A DNA stretch of 25,743 nt from a virus. Below, piece by piece: positions 7,286 to 14,232 of this stretch. The DNA lies in IMG/VR virus record IMGVR_UViG_3300025437_000055, positions 1 to 25,743 of that record; one strand, 5' to 3'. The notes under the pieces are model-generated. The model ran no database searches. It worked only from the letters and a program-made list of their open reading frames with translations, and was not told the DNA's origin. Every line of letters starts with the position of its first letter. The first letter of the stretch is position 1. The position numbers were made by a program, and so were the translations under genes.

Positions 7286-7314
7286 TTGAATTTGAACATG
7301 GGTTCGTGTATAGT
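7286..7314 (+). promoter_or_regulatory. Rightward recA promoter
   Basis: TTGAAT (7286-7291), a 17-nt spacer and TATAGT (7309-7314) form a strong SigA-type promoter. Transcription would start near 7321, leaving a short leader with the AGGAGA ribosome-binding site (7330-7335) before the GTG start of recA. The -35 is separated by one base from the -35 of the divergent promoter, so the two probably influence each other. Confidence 0.85.
7292..7307 (+). promoter_or_regulatory. LexA-type SOS box in the recA promoter
   Basis: TTGAAC-ATGG-GTTCGT contains a perfect GAAC-N4-GTTC core and matches nine of ten fixed positions of the Gram-positive/actinobacterial LexA box CGAAC-N4-GTTCG. It lies inside the spacer between -35 and -10, an ideal place for repression. 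Host LexA, or the LexA-like protein encoded directly after recA, could bind it. Confidence 0.75.
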
Positions 7315-7339
7315 GTTGTTCTAACCGATAGGAGAACAA

Positions 7340-8365
7340 GTGGCAAAGAAAACGGCTACCCCAGAATTGCAAGCAATTATGGATGAAATCAATAAGCAGT
7401 TCGGTGCTGGGGCAATTATGCGCCTTAACAGTAGCGAAGTGCTTCCGGTGGAAGTTATTTCCACGGGCATTCTACCCCTAGACATGGCCTTGGGTGCCGG
7501 TGGTCTTCCAAAGGGCAGGATTGTGGAATTTTACGGACCGCCTTCAAGCGGTAAATCAACCCTTGCAATGCACGCTGTTGCTGAGGCCCAGGCTTTGGGT
7601 CTAACTTGCGCTTACGTTGACGCAGAACACGCTTTAGACCCCGTATACGCCAAAGCAGTGGGTGTCAACCTGGACGAATTATTGCTATCCCAGCCAAGTA
7701 CGGCTGAAGAAGGTCTTGAAATTGCACTTCGACTGGTGGAAAGTGGCAAAATTGCCATGGTTGTCATTGATTCAGTGGCCGCTTTGGTTCCCCGAGCCGA
7801 AATTGAGGGCGAAATGGGCGACCACCATGTTGGCCTTCAGCCACGATTGATGGGTCAGGCACTGCGAAAATTGACAGGGGTCGTATCAAAAACGGGAACC
7901 ATTGTCATTTTCATTAACCAATTGCGTGAATCCATTGGAAAAATGTACGGTCCTAGCGAATACACCCCTGGCGGAAAGGCTTTGCCCTATTACGCTTCGG
8001 TACGCCTAGATGTTCGCCGTATTCAGACCATTAAGAAGGGCGAAGATGCTACTGCTAACCGAACCCGTGTAAAGGTAGTAAAAAATAAAATAGCAGCCCC
8101 CTTCAAGCAGGCTGAATTTGACCTTGAATACGGTGTCGGTGTTCCAAAAGTAAATGCACTTTTGGACTGTGCCGTAGATGTTGGTATTTTCCAAGCACGC
8201 GGTGCATGGATTTACTATGATGGCGAACAGTTTGCAAACGGTAGGAACAAGGCCATTGAAAAAATCAAGGCTACCGAAGGTTTGTACGAAGAAATTTACA
8301 AGCGCGTTCTTGCTATGTCAGGAACCTTAACCTTGGAAGGGTTGCAAGTTGAAGACGCCGAATAA
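7340..8365 (+). CDS. recA: RecA recombinase
   Basis: This 341-residue protein is a full-length RecA. Walker A is GPPSSGKST (66-74), the VDAEHALD segment carries the conserved acidic residue, Walker B is VVIDSVAAL, and the DNA-binding loop and ATP-cap region include NQLRESIGKMYG and TPGGKALPYYASVRLDVRR. It catalyses strand exchange and, as a nucleoprotein filament, triggers LexA self-cleavage. The Walker A has Pro-Ser in place of the common Glu-Ser. The C-terminal tail is short. The start is GTG with a clear AGGAGA site, under an SOS-box promoter. It is the first gene of the recombination operon. Confidence 0.97.
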   Translation: MAKKTATPELQAIMDEINKQFGAGAIMRLNSSEVLPVEVISTGILPLDMALGAGGLPKGRIVEFYGPPSSGKSTLAMHAVAEAQALGLTCAYVDAEHALDPVYAKAVGVNLDELLLSQPSTAEEGLEIALRLVESGKIAMVVIDSVAALVPRAEIEGEMGDHHVGLQPRLMGQALRKLTGVVSKTGTIVIFINQLRESIGKMYGPSEYTPGGKALPYYASVRLDVRRIQTIKKGEDATANRTRVKVVKNKIAAPFKQAEFDLEYGVGVPKVNALLDCAVDVGIFQARGAWIYYDGEQFANGRNKAIEKIKATEGLYEEIYKRVLAMSGTLTLEGLQVEDAE

Positions 8366-8588
8366 GAACGAAAAAAACGCAAAACTTGCGAACGAACGAA
8401 CAGTTGTTCAAGCAGTAAAATTGTGGTACACTGAACATAACTACGGTCCAAGTTACCGTGATTTGTCAAAGAATACAGGTCTTTCAGTTGGAACTGTGTT
8501 CGCGGCTTGTCAGGAACTACGGTCTTTAGGTATCCTGACTTTTGAGGATAAGGTAGCAAGAACAATCAAGTTGAAGGAAGACAAATGA
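8349..8588 (+). CDS. LexA-like DNA-binding domain without protease domain
   Basis: This 79-residue protein aligns with the winged helix-turn-helix N-terminal domain of LexA: AVKLWYTEHNYGPSYRDLSK, then NTGLSVGTVFAACQELRSLG and the ending VARTIKL. It stops where LexA's hinge and Ser-Lys protease domain should begin, so it cannot self-cleave or use the normal C-terminal dimerisation. The start is TTG (8349-8351), inside the recA end by 17 nt, with GGAAGG 8 nt upstream; no later start preserves the domain. The gene overlaps the next as ATGA. It may bind the LexA-type box upstream of recA or host SOS boxes as an uncleavable repressor, but that is inference. Confidence 0.8.
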   Translation: MKTPNKNEKNAKLANERTVVQAVKLWYTEHNYGPSYRDLSKNTGLSVGTVFAACQELRSLGILTFEDKVARTIKLKEDK

Positions 8589-9610
8589 AAAAGGTAAAAG
8601 TAATTCCCGTTTGGGACATGTCAGAAAGCGAATGGCTTGAAGCACGCAAGGGTGGTATCGGTGGTTCTGATGCTGGTACCGTTGTTGGCGTTAACAAGTA
8701 CAAGTCACCCTATGCACTCTGGTCAGAAAAGACTGGTGCAGTAGAGGCAGATTCCGTTGGCAATGAAGCCACCAAGTGGGGTCACCGTCTAGAACGTGTT
8801 GTTGCAGAAGCGTATGCGGAAGATTACAACAAGGCTGTTGTTGAGTGGCCTGTCATTCTTTGGTCAGAAGAACCTGGCCAAGAATTCATGTTTGCCAACC
8901 TTGACTTCCTTATTGTTGAACCAAGCGAAAAATTTCCTGCTGGTCAGGTAACGATGTGGCGTGAAGAATCAGAACCAAGTGACAATGTTCACGGAATTCT
9001 TGAAGTCAAAACCGCTGGTATTGCAAGCCCAGGAAATCCTGCGGCTTGGGCAAACAATCAGGTTCCACAGTCATACATGTTGCAGGGTTATCACTACGGA
9101 ATTGTTACTGGTTATACCAACATTACATTTGCCGCACTTGTTGGCGGACACGGACTTCAGGTTCGTGAAATGGAATGGGACGACCAGTTGGCGGAAAACG
9201 TTGTAATTATGGAATCCCAGTTTTGGGACCTTATTCAAACTGGCGTTGCACCTGAAACCGATGGTAGCGATGCCACAGAATCTGCGCTTAGTGCCCGCTA
9301 TCCACGCCATGAAGTTGGCAAAGGGTTTGAAGGCGGTTCACAACTTAAAGAACTTTGGGAAGAATTCACCGAAGCAAAGGTGAATGCTGATGAAACCGAC
9401 AAAGCAAGGAAGGCCTTACGTGCCCGAATCCTAGAACTTGTTGGTGATGCAGAATACGCCACTGTTAACGGTGAAGTCATTCTTTCTTACAAAGCAAGCA
9501 AGGATGTTGAAACCCTTGACACCGACCGCTTAAAGCGTGAAGCACCTGAAGTGTTTGAACAATTTAAGAAAACACGTCCCGGCCCAAGAACTTTGCGTGC
9601 AGCGAAGTAG
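8585..9610 (+). CDS. YqaJ-family viral recombinase (exonuclease)
   Basis: This 341-residue protein shows the YqaJ/lambda-exonuclease fold. It begins with RKGGIGGSDAGTVVGVNKY (22-40). The PD-(D/E)xK active site appears as E70 (GHRLE), D107 (FANLDFLI) and E140-x-K142 (GILEVKTAG), followed by QVPQSYMLQGYHY. It degrades one strand of double-stranded ends to produce the single strands used by the annealing protein. The C-terminal third is helical and charged. The ATG overlaps the LexA-like gene by 4 nt. Together with ERF, SSB and RecA it forms a complete phage recombination module. Confidence 0.92.
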   Translation: MKKVKVIPVWDMSESEWLEARKGGIGGSDAGTVVGVNKYKSPYALWSEKTGAVEADSVGNEATKWGHRLERVVAEAYAEDYNKAVVEWPVILWSEEPGQEFMFANLDFLIVEPSEKFPAGQVTMWREESEPSDNVHGILEVKTAGIASPGNPAAWANNQVPQSYMLQGYHYGIVTGYTNITFAALVGGHGLQVREMEWDDQLAENVVIMESQFWDLIQTGVAPETDGSDATESALSARYPRHEVGKGFEGGSQLKELWEEFTEAKVNADETDKARKALRARILELVGDAEYATVNGEVILSYKASKDVETLDTDRLKREAPEVFEQFKKTRPGPRTLRAAK

Positions 9611-9614
9611 GTTC

Positions 9615-9643
9615 TTGACAAGTGACAAAAACACCTGTACAAT
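9615..9643 (+). promoter_or_regulatory. Internal promoter upstream of the ERF gene
   Basis: A perfect TTGACA (9615-9620), 17-nt spacer and TACAAT (9638-9643) lie in the 62-nt gap between the exonuclease and the annealing protein. The ERF start follows with an AGGAAGG ribosome-binding site (9661-9667). No LexA-type box is visible, so ERF and SSB can be made independently of recA control. Confidence 0.85.
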
Positions 9644-9672
9644 ATTTAAACCTTTAAGAAAGGAAGGTAAAT

Positions 9673-10338
9673 ATGAAAAGTGAATCAATCAACGAATTGG
9701 CTATGGCACTTGTTAGCGCACAGGCAGAATTTTCTGCCGTGCCCAAGGATTCCGTAAACCCATTCTTCAAAAGTAAGTACGCAGGATTGCCCGAAGTTGT
9801 GAAACACACAGCACCGATTTTGTCTAAGCATGGTCTTGCGGTTAGTCAATTCATCGATTCAAGTGGTGACAATGACACGCTAACCACTTACTTGTTGCAC
9901 ACGTCAGGTCAATACATTTCACATGAAATGCGTTTGCACCTAGTAAAGAATGACCCTCAAGCCCAGGGCTCGGCGGTCACCTATGCACGAAGGTATTCCT
10001 ACATGTCATGCCTTGGTATTGTTGCCGATGACGATGACGATGGAAACTTTGCAACACAAGCAACACAGCAATCTGCACCAGCACCTAAAGCGAAGGCTTC
10101 ACAACCTAGTCTTAGTGCCACAGTTGCTAGCAAAGCAGCAAGTGGAAAGATGGCAACCGAAGGAATGACCCGAATGATTTGGGCTATTTCACACACCGGC
10201 CTTGGCTGGGATGACCTTCAGATGTACGATTCACTTGACAAAATTGTTGGACACCCTGTAACGGGATTGGCCGACCTTACATTCGATGAAGCAAAAGCAG
10301 TAATCGACAACCTGAAGTCACTTCAGGGGACTAACTAG
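9673..10338 (+). CDS. ERF-family single-strand annealing protein
   Basis: This 221-residue protein matches the ERF superfamily. Its N-terminal region (INELAMALVSAQAEF, then NPFFKSKYAGLPEVVKHTAP) and QAQGSAVTYARRYSYMSCLG followed by an Asp-run (ADDDDDG) are diagnostic. ERF proteins form rings that anneal complementary single strands and act with an exonuclease. The core ends near residue 125. A low-complexity Ala/Gln/Lys linker and a small C-terminal helical segment follow. It has its own strong promoter and ribosome-binding site and precedes SSB by 12 nt. Confidence 0.92.
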   Translation: MKSESINELAMALVSAQAEFSAVPKDSVNPFFKSKYAGLPEVVKHTAPILSKHGLAVSQFIDSSGDNDTLTTYLLHTSGQYISHEMRLHLVKNDPQAQGSAVTYARRYSYMSCLGIVADDDDDGNFATQATQQSAPAPKAKASQPSLSATVASKAASGKMATEGMTRMIWAISHTGLGWDDLQMYDSLDKIVGHPVTGLADLTFDEAKAVIDNLKSLQGTN

Positions 10339-10350
10339 AAAGGAATCGTA

Positions 10351-10743
10351 ATGGATTCATCAATCACAGTAACGGGTAACTTAACCCGTGAACCAGAATT
10401 GAAGTTTGGCGATAGTGGAATGGCACGCGTGCGTTTTGGTCTTGCATCAACACGCCGTGTTAAGGACCGCGAAACCACTTCCTTCTACGATGTTGTTTGC
10501 TTCGGCAAGACAGCAGAAAACGTAAACGAATCACTTCAAAAGGGTGCTGGTGTTGTTGTAACTGGTCGTCTTGAAGTTCGTGATTACGAAAAGAAGGACG
10601 GAACAAAGGGAACAATTGCTGAAATCGTTGCTGACGATGTTGGTGCATTGCTTCGCTTTGCCACTGTATCAATCACCAAGAATGTTAAGAACGATGCCCC
10701 TGCTTTTGCTGGCGCAAGTAAGTCGGAATACGAAGCGTTCTAA
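10351..10743 (+). CDS. ssb: Single-stranded DNA-binding protein
   Basis: This 130-residue protein is an OB-fold SSB. It opens SSITVTGNLTREPELKF, continues with RVRFGLASTRR and FYDVVCFGKTAENV, and has GVVVTGRLEVRDYEKKDGTK. The disordered tail is short and ends SEYEAF, an acidic tip with a terminal Phe that resembles the protein-interaction tip of bacterial SSBs. It protects single-stranded intermediates in replication and recombination. An AAAGGA ribosome-binding site precedes the ATG. The stop overlaps the next start as TAATG. Confidence 0.95.
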   Translation: MDSSITVTGNLTREPELKFGDSGMARVRFGLASTRRVKDRETTSFYDVVCFGKTAENVNESLQKGAGVVVTGRLEVRDYEKKDGTKGTIAEIVADDVGALLRFATVSITKNVKNDAPAFAGASKSEYEAF

Positions 10744-11123
10744 TGTCTGACAAAAACTATTACTCCGTTCCGCTTAGTTACTTGCATATAGAAGAAACAA
10801 TGCGTCATGCCATGAATCAAATGGAAGACCTTACGAAAGACTTTGCAGTAACAGCGGACGAGTATGGTTTTGCAGAATCTGCCTTTAAAGTTGCTTTTGC
10901 TAAGAATCGTCTTATGGCAAGAGTCGATGGTGATTACGAAGGTAAAAAAGTAACTGCTGACCTTGCCGATGACATTGCAACCGTTCAAACAGAAGCAGAA
11001 CGAATTGCCATGGAAAGCGCGAAGGCTAAGCACGATGCAACACGTCAGGCATTAATGTCTGTACGAAGCCGTTTAGAAGCACTTAGAAGTCTTATGGCTT
11101 CCTACCGAGAAAGTGGTAACTAA
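10743..11123 (+). CDS. Helical protein of the recombination operon, unknown function
   Basis: This 126-residue protein is almost entirely alpha-helical and charged, with a C-terminal amphipathic stretch (AKHDATRQALMSVRSRLEAL and onward to SLMASYRESG). No catalytic motif or signal peptide is visible. It is coupled by TAATG to both SSB upstream and the 51-residue ORF downstream. Location after ERF and SSB suggests an accessory recombination or replication factor, and similar proteins occur in this position in other phages as far as I recall. I do not recognise a named family. Confidence 0.75.
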   Translation: MSDKNYYSVPLSYLHIEETMRHAMNQMEDLTKDFAVTADEYGFAESAFKVAFAKNRLMARVDGDYEGKKVTADLADDIATVQTEAERIAMESAKAKHDATRQALMSVRSRLEALRSLMASYRESGN

Positions 11124-11278
11124 TGTCTTACGACAACGAAATTAATGAATACGTCACGGAACTTGAAAAGACTGTAGTAACTTTGGGCGAAAAGGTTGAA
11201 CACCTGGAAGCAAAAATAAAAGAATACAAACGCCTTATTTCAATTCTTGACACACAACAACAACACGTAGACCTGTAA
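11123..11278 (+). CDS. Small coiled-coil protein (51 residues)
   Basis: The ATG at 11123-11125 overlaps the preceding TAA as TAATG and the frame runs to TAA at 11276-11278. The product (MSYDNEINEYVTELEKTV...) shows regular spacing of Val, Leu and Ile with Glu/Lys between, typical of a short coiled coil from about residue 7 to 42, then a QQQH tail. It fills the interval between its neighbours exactly, and the next gene starts at the following base. It may be an oligomerisation partner of an adjacent protein; no family is recognised. Confidence 0.7.
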   Translation: MSYDNEINEYVTELEKTVVTLGEKVEHLEAKIKEYKRLISILDTQQQHVDL

Positions 11279-11671
11279 GTGGAAAGGCGAAAGCCCCTTA
11301 AATCAAAAAAGGGACTTATTAGCAGAACAACAATACATGCACGCACCACTTTAAAAAGCAAAAAAGGACTGAAAGCGACTAAATCGCTACAGCCCCGTTC
11401 TGAAAAAATGAAAAAGATATACGAAAAGCGTTCCAAATTTGTGGAACGTTTTTTACGTGAACACCCTAATTGCAATGCAAAATGGGATAGTAAATGTACC
11501 GGTCGTTCGGTAGATGTTCACGAAATTCTTCCGCGCGGTGTTGGCGGAAAAATTATTGATTCAGACGAATCAAATTTTATGGCGGTATGTCGTTACTGTC
11601 ATACTATGATTACAGACAACCCTAAAGAAGCACACGAAAGAGGACTTAGAAAATGGTCATGGGAAGAATAA
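11279..11671 (+). CDS. HNH-type nuclease-like protein
   Basis: This 130-residue protein has a strongly basic N-terminus (1-60, Lys/Arg/Ser-rich, including two KSKKGL repeats). A compact Cys/His module follows: HPNCNAKWDSKCTG, VDVHEILPRGVGG, AVCRYCHTMITDNPKEAHERG. The C-x-C pairs with the HE and CH motifs fit a zinc-supported HNH nuclease fold, as found in phage recombination and homing enzymes. It might nick or process DNA during recombination. The start is GTG at 11279, directly abutting the upstream stop with no clear ribosome-binding site, so translation is probably coupled. Its 3' end overlaps the next small gene by 19 nt. Confidence 0.75.
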   Translation: MERRKPLKSKKGLISRTTIHARTTLKSKKGLKATKSLQPRSEKMKKIYEKRSKFVERFLREHPNCNAKWDSKCTGRSVDVHEILPRGVGGKIIDSDESNFMAVCRYCHTMITDNPKEAHERGLRKWSWEE

Positions 11672-11832
11672 CCCGAAGCACAATCGAAACACATCAGGTC
11701 ACCTTTGTCCTTTTTAAGCAAAAATATGACATTACTTGTAATTGCGGATTTAGGGACCGTGTTGAAAGTCGTAACATGGCATTTTCTAAATCGCACGAAC
11801 ACATTGCTTCAATGTACCGCGATAGTCAATGA
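11653..11832 (+). CDS. Small C-x-C/H-x3-H putative zinc-binding protein (59 residues)
   Basis: The frame begins with ATG at 11653, within the HNH gene, 8 nt after an AGAGG ribosome-binding site, and ends at TGA (11830-11832), overlapping the WhiB start as ATGA. The product contains DITCNCGFRDR and later SKSHEHIA, a C-x-C ... H-x-H arrangement seen in short phage proteins that may bind zinc. A second in-frame ATG two codons later is possible. Perfect coupling to the next gene supports reality. Function unknown. Confidence 0.7.
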   Translation: MVMGRITRSTIETHQVTFVLFKQKYDITCNCGFRDRVESRNMAFSKSHEHIASMYRDSQ

Positions 11833-12155
11833 CCGCTGAATTCAATTTCCAAGATTACGTAACCGCTGAATTCATTAGCCTGTTCCAAAAAAGTCAACCT
11901 TCTTTCTACAAAGAAGCAGGTTGTCGTGACCTTGGTTTTCAAACATTTTTTCCTGGTCGCGGAAAGTCTAAACAGATTAGATACGCAATTACAATTTGCG
12001 AAAAATGTCCAGTGCGTTTTGAATGTCTTGAATACGCAATGAAAGAAAACATTGAATACGGTGTTTGGGGTGGTTCAACACCAGAAGAACGTCAGGACTG
12101 GAAAACCAGCCTAGTAACAATGGAAGAACTATGGTCAAACCTAAATCTAAAATAA
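11829..12155 (+). CDS. WhiB-family Fe-S transcriptional regulator (second copy)
   Basis: This 108-residue protein has the cysteines C32, C57, C60 and C66 (C-x24-CxxC-x5-C), followed by the diagnostic turn GVWGG (78-82) and STPEERQDW. It should bind a 4Fe-4S cluster and interact with the host sigma factor. It is shorter than the other WhiB in this window, lacks that protein's extra Cys motif, and is closer to the canonical family. As the last gene of the rightward operon it would appear after recombination functions begin. Its 3' end overlaps the convergent gene by 9 nt. Confidence 0.93.
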   Translation: MTAEFNFQDYVTAEFISLFQKSQPSFYKEAGCRDLGFQTFFPGRGKSKQIRYAITICEKCPVRFECLEYAMKENIEYGVWGGSTPEERQDWKTSLVTMEELWSNLNLK

Positions 12156-12401
12156 AGAAACTTTTGCTTCTTCTTCTCTTTGCTTTTTTAGTTCTCTAGA
12201 ACGCGCATAGTAAGAAGTATCGTACCTGCAGGTTAAATGAACCGTATCAAGGTCACGATAGCGTTCATCGGTGTTTGATTGTGGGCATAAATCACCACAG
12301 ACAATACAAGCCATCCACCTAATGCCCTTGTAGAATTCCTTGTACTTTTTAACCATTTTGCGAACGTGTTCTACGTTCTGCGGTTCTTTGTTTTTCTTCA
12401 T
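12147..12401 (-). CDS. Small Cys-containing protein of unknown function
   Basis: This 84-residue basic protein contains RWMACIVCGDLCPQSN and, later, HLTC. The four Cys plus His could form a zinc site. Both ends are Lys/Arg/Glu-rich helices. The ATG overlaps the metallophosphoesterase stop as TAATG, so it is the last gene of that short operon, and its 3' end overlaps the convergent WhiB gene by 9 nt with no terminator visible between them. I do not recognise a family. Confidence 0.7.
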   Translation of the reverse strand: MKKNKEPQNVEHVRKMVKKYKEFYKGIRWMACIVCGDLCPQSNTDERYRDLDTVHLTCRYDTSYYARSRELKKQREEEAKVSLF

Positions 12402-13393
12402 TAAAGGATTTGAAGGTCAGACCAACCAAATGGTCCACAACCTTCACCTACAAGAAGCGTAAGCATTCCTGGTGGGCAATTGCTACCAGAAGTACTAGTA
12501 AACCAATGTGAACCACCGTCAGCAGCAGGTGACATAAAAACCTGTCGCCCTGTAGCATTTGATGCTACAAAGTGGTGAAGGTGACCGCAAAAAAGAATGT
12601 CGGCATTAGAAATCGGTTGACGGCCCATTGCTTGTCCAAGCCACCAGGATTCAATTTTTCCAATGCTACCATTGGTCTTAATCCAGTTCTTGCTTCCGCC
12701 ATTTCGGAAACTGTGACCGTGCGCAAAACCACAAACAACACCAGAAATGTTTAGTGTCATGGTAAGGTCATCGGCAATAGCGCCAAGTGGAATTTCTACA
12801 TTGTCATAACGTTCTGGGTTGTGACTAATGATTTCTGCAATGCCATCAAAGATAGCAAGGTCATCATTGTCCGTCCATGTAGTGTATGCCTTACCCATAG
12901 CATTTCGGTTTTCACCGTGGTTACCAGGTACTGCACCAAGGACAACGTTGTAGCCTTCATCAACCATAAGGTCAACAAAGCGCATAACAAGTCGTCGCGC
13001 TAAACGCATTTGTTCGCGTCGGTCTAAGTCTATATTGGCGGTTTGCATTGCATAGTGGCCTGAACATTGTTCAATAAGGTCACCCAATCCAACGCCGTAA
13101 ACAGTGTTGATTTCGTAACCAATCTTCTTAAGGTCACGTAGTCGATATACAAGTCGGTCTTGAAAGGAAATGATGCGTTCTGCAATCATTGGGCTTCCGC
13201 CACCTTCATTTTTGCCAGCCTGCCAGTCACTTAAAAGTACAAGCATCGATACATCGCCAGTTGGTTTTGTTGATTTGCCTGGTTTCTTCTTTGCAACTGT
13301 TTTGCAAAGTTCGGTTAGGTCTTCCGGTTCAACTGCTTTTGGTTCAAGGCGATGGCGATAAAATTCGCTAACATCAATTTTGTTTTTACTCAC
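12401..13393 (-). CDS. Phage metallophosphoesterase
   Basis: This 330-residue protein carries the calcineurin-like metallophosphoesterase motifs in order: SDWQAGK (55-61, with Gln replacing the usual His), GLGDLIE (102-108), GNHGENR (157-163), FAHGHS (223-228) and CGHLHH (269-274). These bind two metal ions for phosphoester hydrolysis. Related proteins are common in actinobacterial phages and are often annotated as DNA exonucleases or phosphoesterases. The DxQ instead of DxH in motif I is a feature of part of the phage family. The N-terminal 45 residues are a basic tail. The ATG (13391-13393) overlaps the upstream HTH gene by 8 nt. The exact substrate is unknown. Confidence 0.88.
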   Translation of the reverse strand: MSKNKIDVSEFYRHRLEPKAVEPEDLTELCKTVAKKKPGKSTKPTGDVSMLVLLSDWQAGKNEGGGSPMIAERIISFQDRLVYRLRDLKKIGYEINTVYGVGLGDLIEQCSGHYAMQTANIDLDRREQMRLARRLVMRFVDLMVDEGYNVVLGAVPGNHGENRNAMGKAYTTWTDNDDLAIFDGIAEIISHNPERYDNVEIPLGAIADDLTMTLNISGVVCGFAHGHSFRNGGSKNWIKTNGSIGKIESWWLGQAMGRQPISNADILFCGHLHHFVASNATGRQVFMSPAADGGSHWFTSTSGSNCPPGMLTLLVGEGCGPFGWSDLQIL

Positions 13394-13607
13394 AACAGCA
13401 CGTTCCTCGTCTGTGTTCGGACAGCGTGGTCCTTTTCACTTTAAATCCCCATTCGCCCAATACGCGCATAATTTCTACGGTTTGGATTTCTTCGTTGGAG
13501 TACGCTAATGCAGCGTTTAGTTTTTCACGTTGTACATCAGATAGGTCCAAAGAACCAATGACGCAACGTTTAATGCGAAAAAATTCTGTTAAATCCGGCT
13601 TTGCCAT
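13386..13607 (-). CDS. Small HTH-like protein with HRRGxCxC tail
   Basis: This 73-residue protein begins MAKPDLTEFF and has two predicted helices (SLDLSDVQREKLNAALAYSN), a recognition-helix-like part (VLGEWGFKVKRTTLSEHRRG) and a CCCE end. Short proteins ending HRR-G-x-C-x-C are frequent in actinobacterial phages and usually annotated as helix-turn-helix DNA-binding. The ATG at 13605-13607 has AAAGGAG five bases upstream. An earlier ATG at 13626-13628 would add seven residues and could only be used from a nearly leaderless transcript. It leads a three-gene operon with the metallophosphoesterase, and probably regulates it or binds phage DNA. Confidence 0.7.
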   Translation of the reverse strand: MAKPDLTEFFRIKRCVIGSLDLSDVQREKLNAALAYSNEEIQTVEIMRVLGEWGFKVKRTTLSEHRRGTCCCE

Positions 13608-13636
13608 ACCTGCTCCTTTAACTTCCATTTCAAGAA

Positions 13637-13665
13637 AGTTTATACGAACAAGTGTTTAAAGTCAA
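13637..13665 (-). promoter_or_regulatory. Promoter of the HTH/metallophosphoesterase operon
   Basis: Read on the minus strand, TTGACT (13660-13665), 17-nt spacer and TAAACT (13637-13642) give a TAnnnT-type promoter, with start near 13630. The spacer contains CGAAC-AAGT-GTTTA (13645-13658 on the plus strand), matching eight of ten LexA-box positions, in the same location as the box in the recA promoter. Confidence 0.7.
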
Positions 13666-13668
13666 GTT

Positions 13669-14040
13669 TTAACCCATGTCGAAGGTTGGCTTTAGGACAA
13701 CTAATTCACCCATGGCGCGTACCTTCGTTTTTGTGTAATCGTGATTAACGGCATCACTAGGTTCACCCATGAAAGAATAAACCCAAACGCCATCAGCGTA
13801 CAAAGAAGTGTCAATGCTGGCAACATAAAGACCCAGGCCAAGACGCTTAATAGTGTCTGTTGGGTCACCAACGTTGTAGGTGTAGGTCCAAACATATTGC
13901 TGTGAACCGTTAGTTTGGAAGCCAAAAGTAACAATATCGGGGTCAACGTAAGTAACGTTATCTGCTGCCGTAAAGGCGGTAGATGTGAAGAACTGGATAG
14001 TTGTTCCCTGGACGTAGGTATTAGCAATTTTGGGTTTCAT
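13669..14040 (-). CDS. Putative virion beta-sandwich protein
   Basis: This 123-residue protein is rich in Thr, Tyr, Val and Asp with almost no long helices (for example TIQFFTSTAFTAADNVTYVD, then VWTYTYN and GLYVASIDTS). The pattern fits an Ig-like or other beta-sandwich structural domain, such as small head-tail or tail-decoration proteins. No signal peptide is present. The ATG at 14038-14040 is preceded by AGGATAAA. It is the last gene of the virion-side operon. The assignment rests on composition and context, not on a recognised family. Confidence 0.6.
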   Translation of the reverse strand: MKPKIANTYVQGTTIQFFTSTAFTAADNVTYVDPDIVTFGFQTNGSQQYVWTYTYNVGDPTDTIKRLGLGLYVASIDTSLYADGVWVYSFMGEPSDAVNHDYTKTKVRAMGELVVLKPTFDMG

Positions 14041-14046
14041 TTTATC

Positions 14047-14232
14047 CTACAGTTCTGGGTTTATGCCTAGGTAGTCAAGTACGTCTTCCATATTACCAAC
14101 GTCAAGTACCGTAAGGGCAGCAGAAGAATCTTCAATAGACACTGAACCAGGTTGTGGCGTGTGCTTGACGGTATTTGTTCCGGCAGAAAATCCCCGTGTT
14201 TGGTCATTGAATCTATTGGTAAAAAAGGTCAT
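14047..14232 (-). CDS. Small protein of the structural operon (61 residues)
   Basis: This short, largely polar protein begins MTFFTNRFND and ends with an acidic helix (VGNMEDVLDYLGINPEL). Its ATG overlaps the previous stop as TAATG and it lies 6 nt before the next gene, so it is clearly part of the operon. No motif or family is recognised; a small virion or assembly component is plausible. Confidence 0.6.
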   Translation of the reverse strand: MTFFTNRFNDQTRGFSAGTNTVKHTPQPGSVSIEDSSAALTVLDVGNMEDVLDYLGINPEL

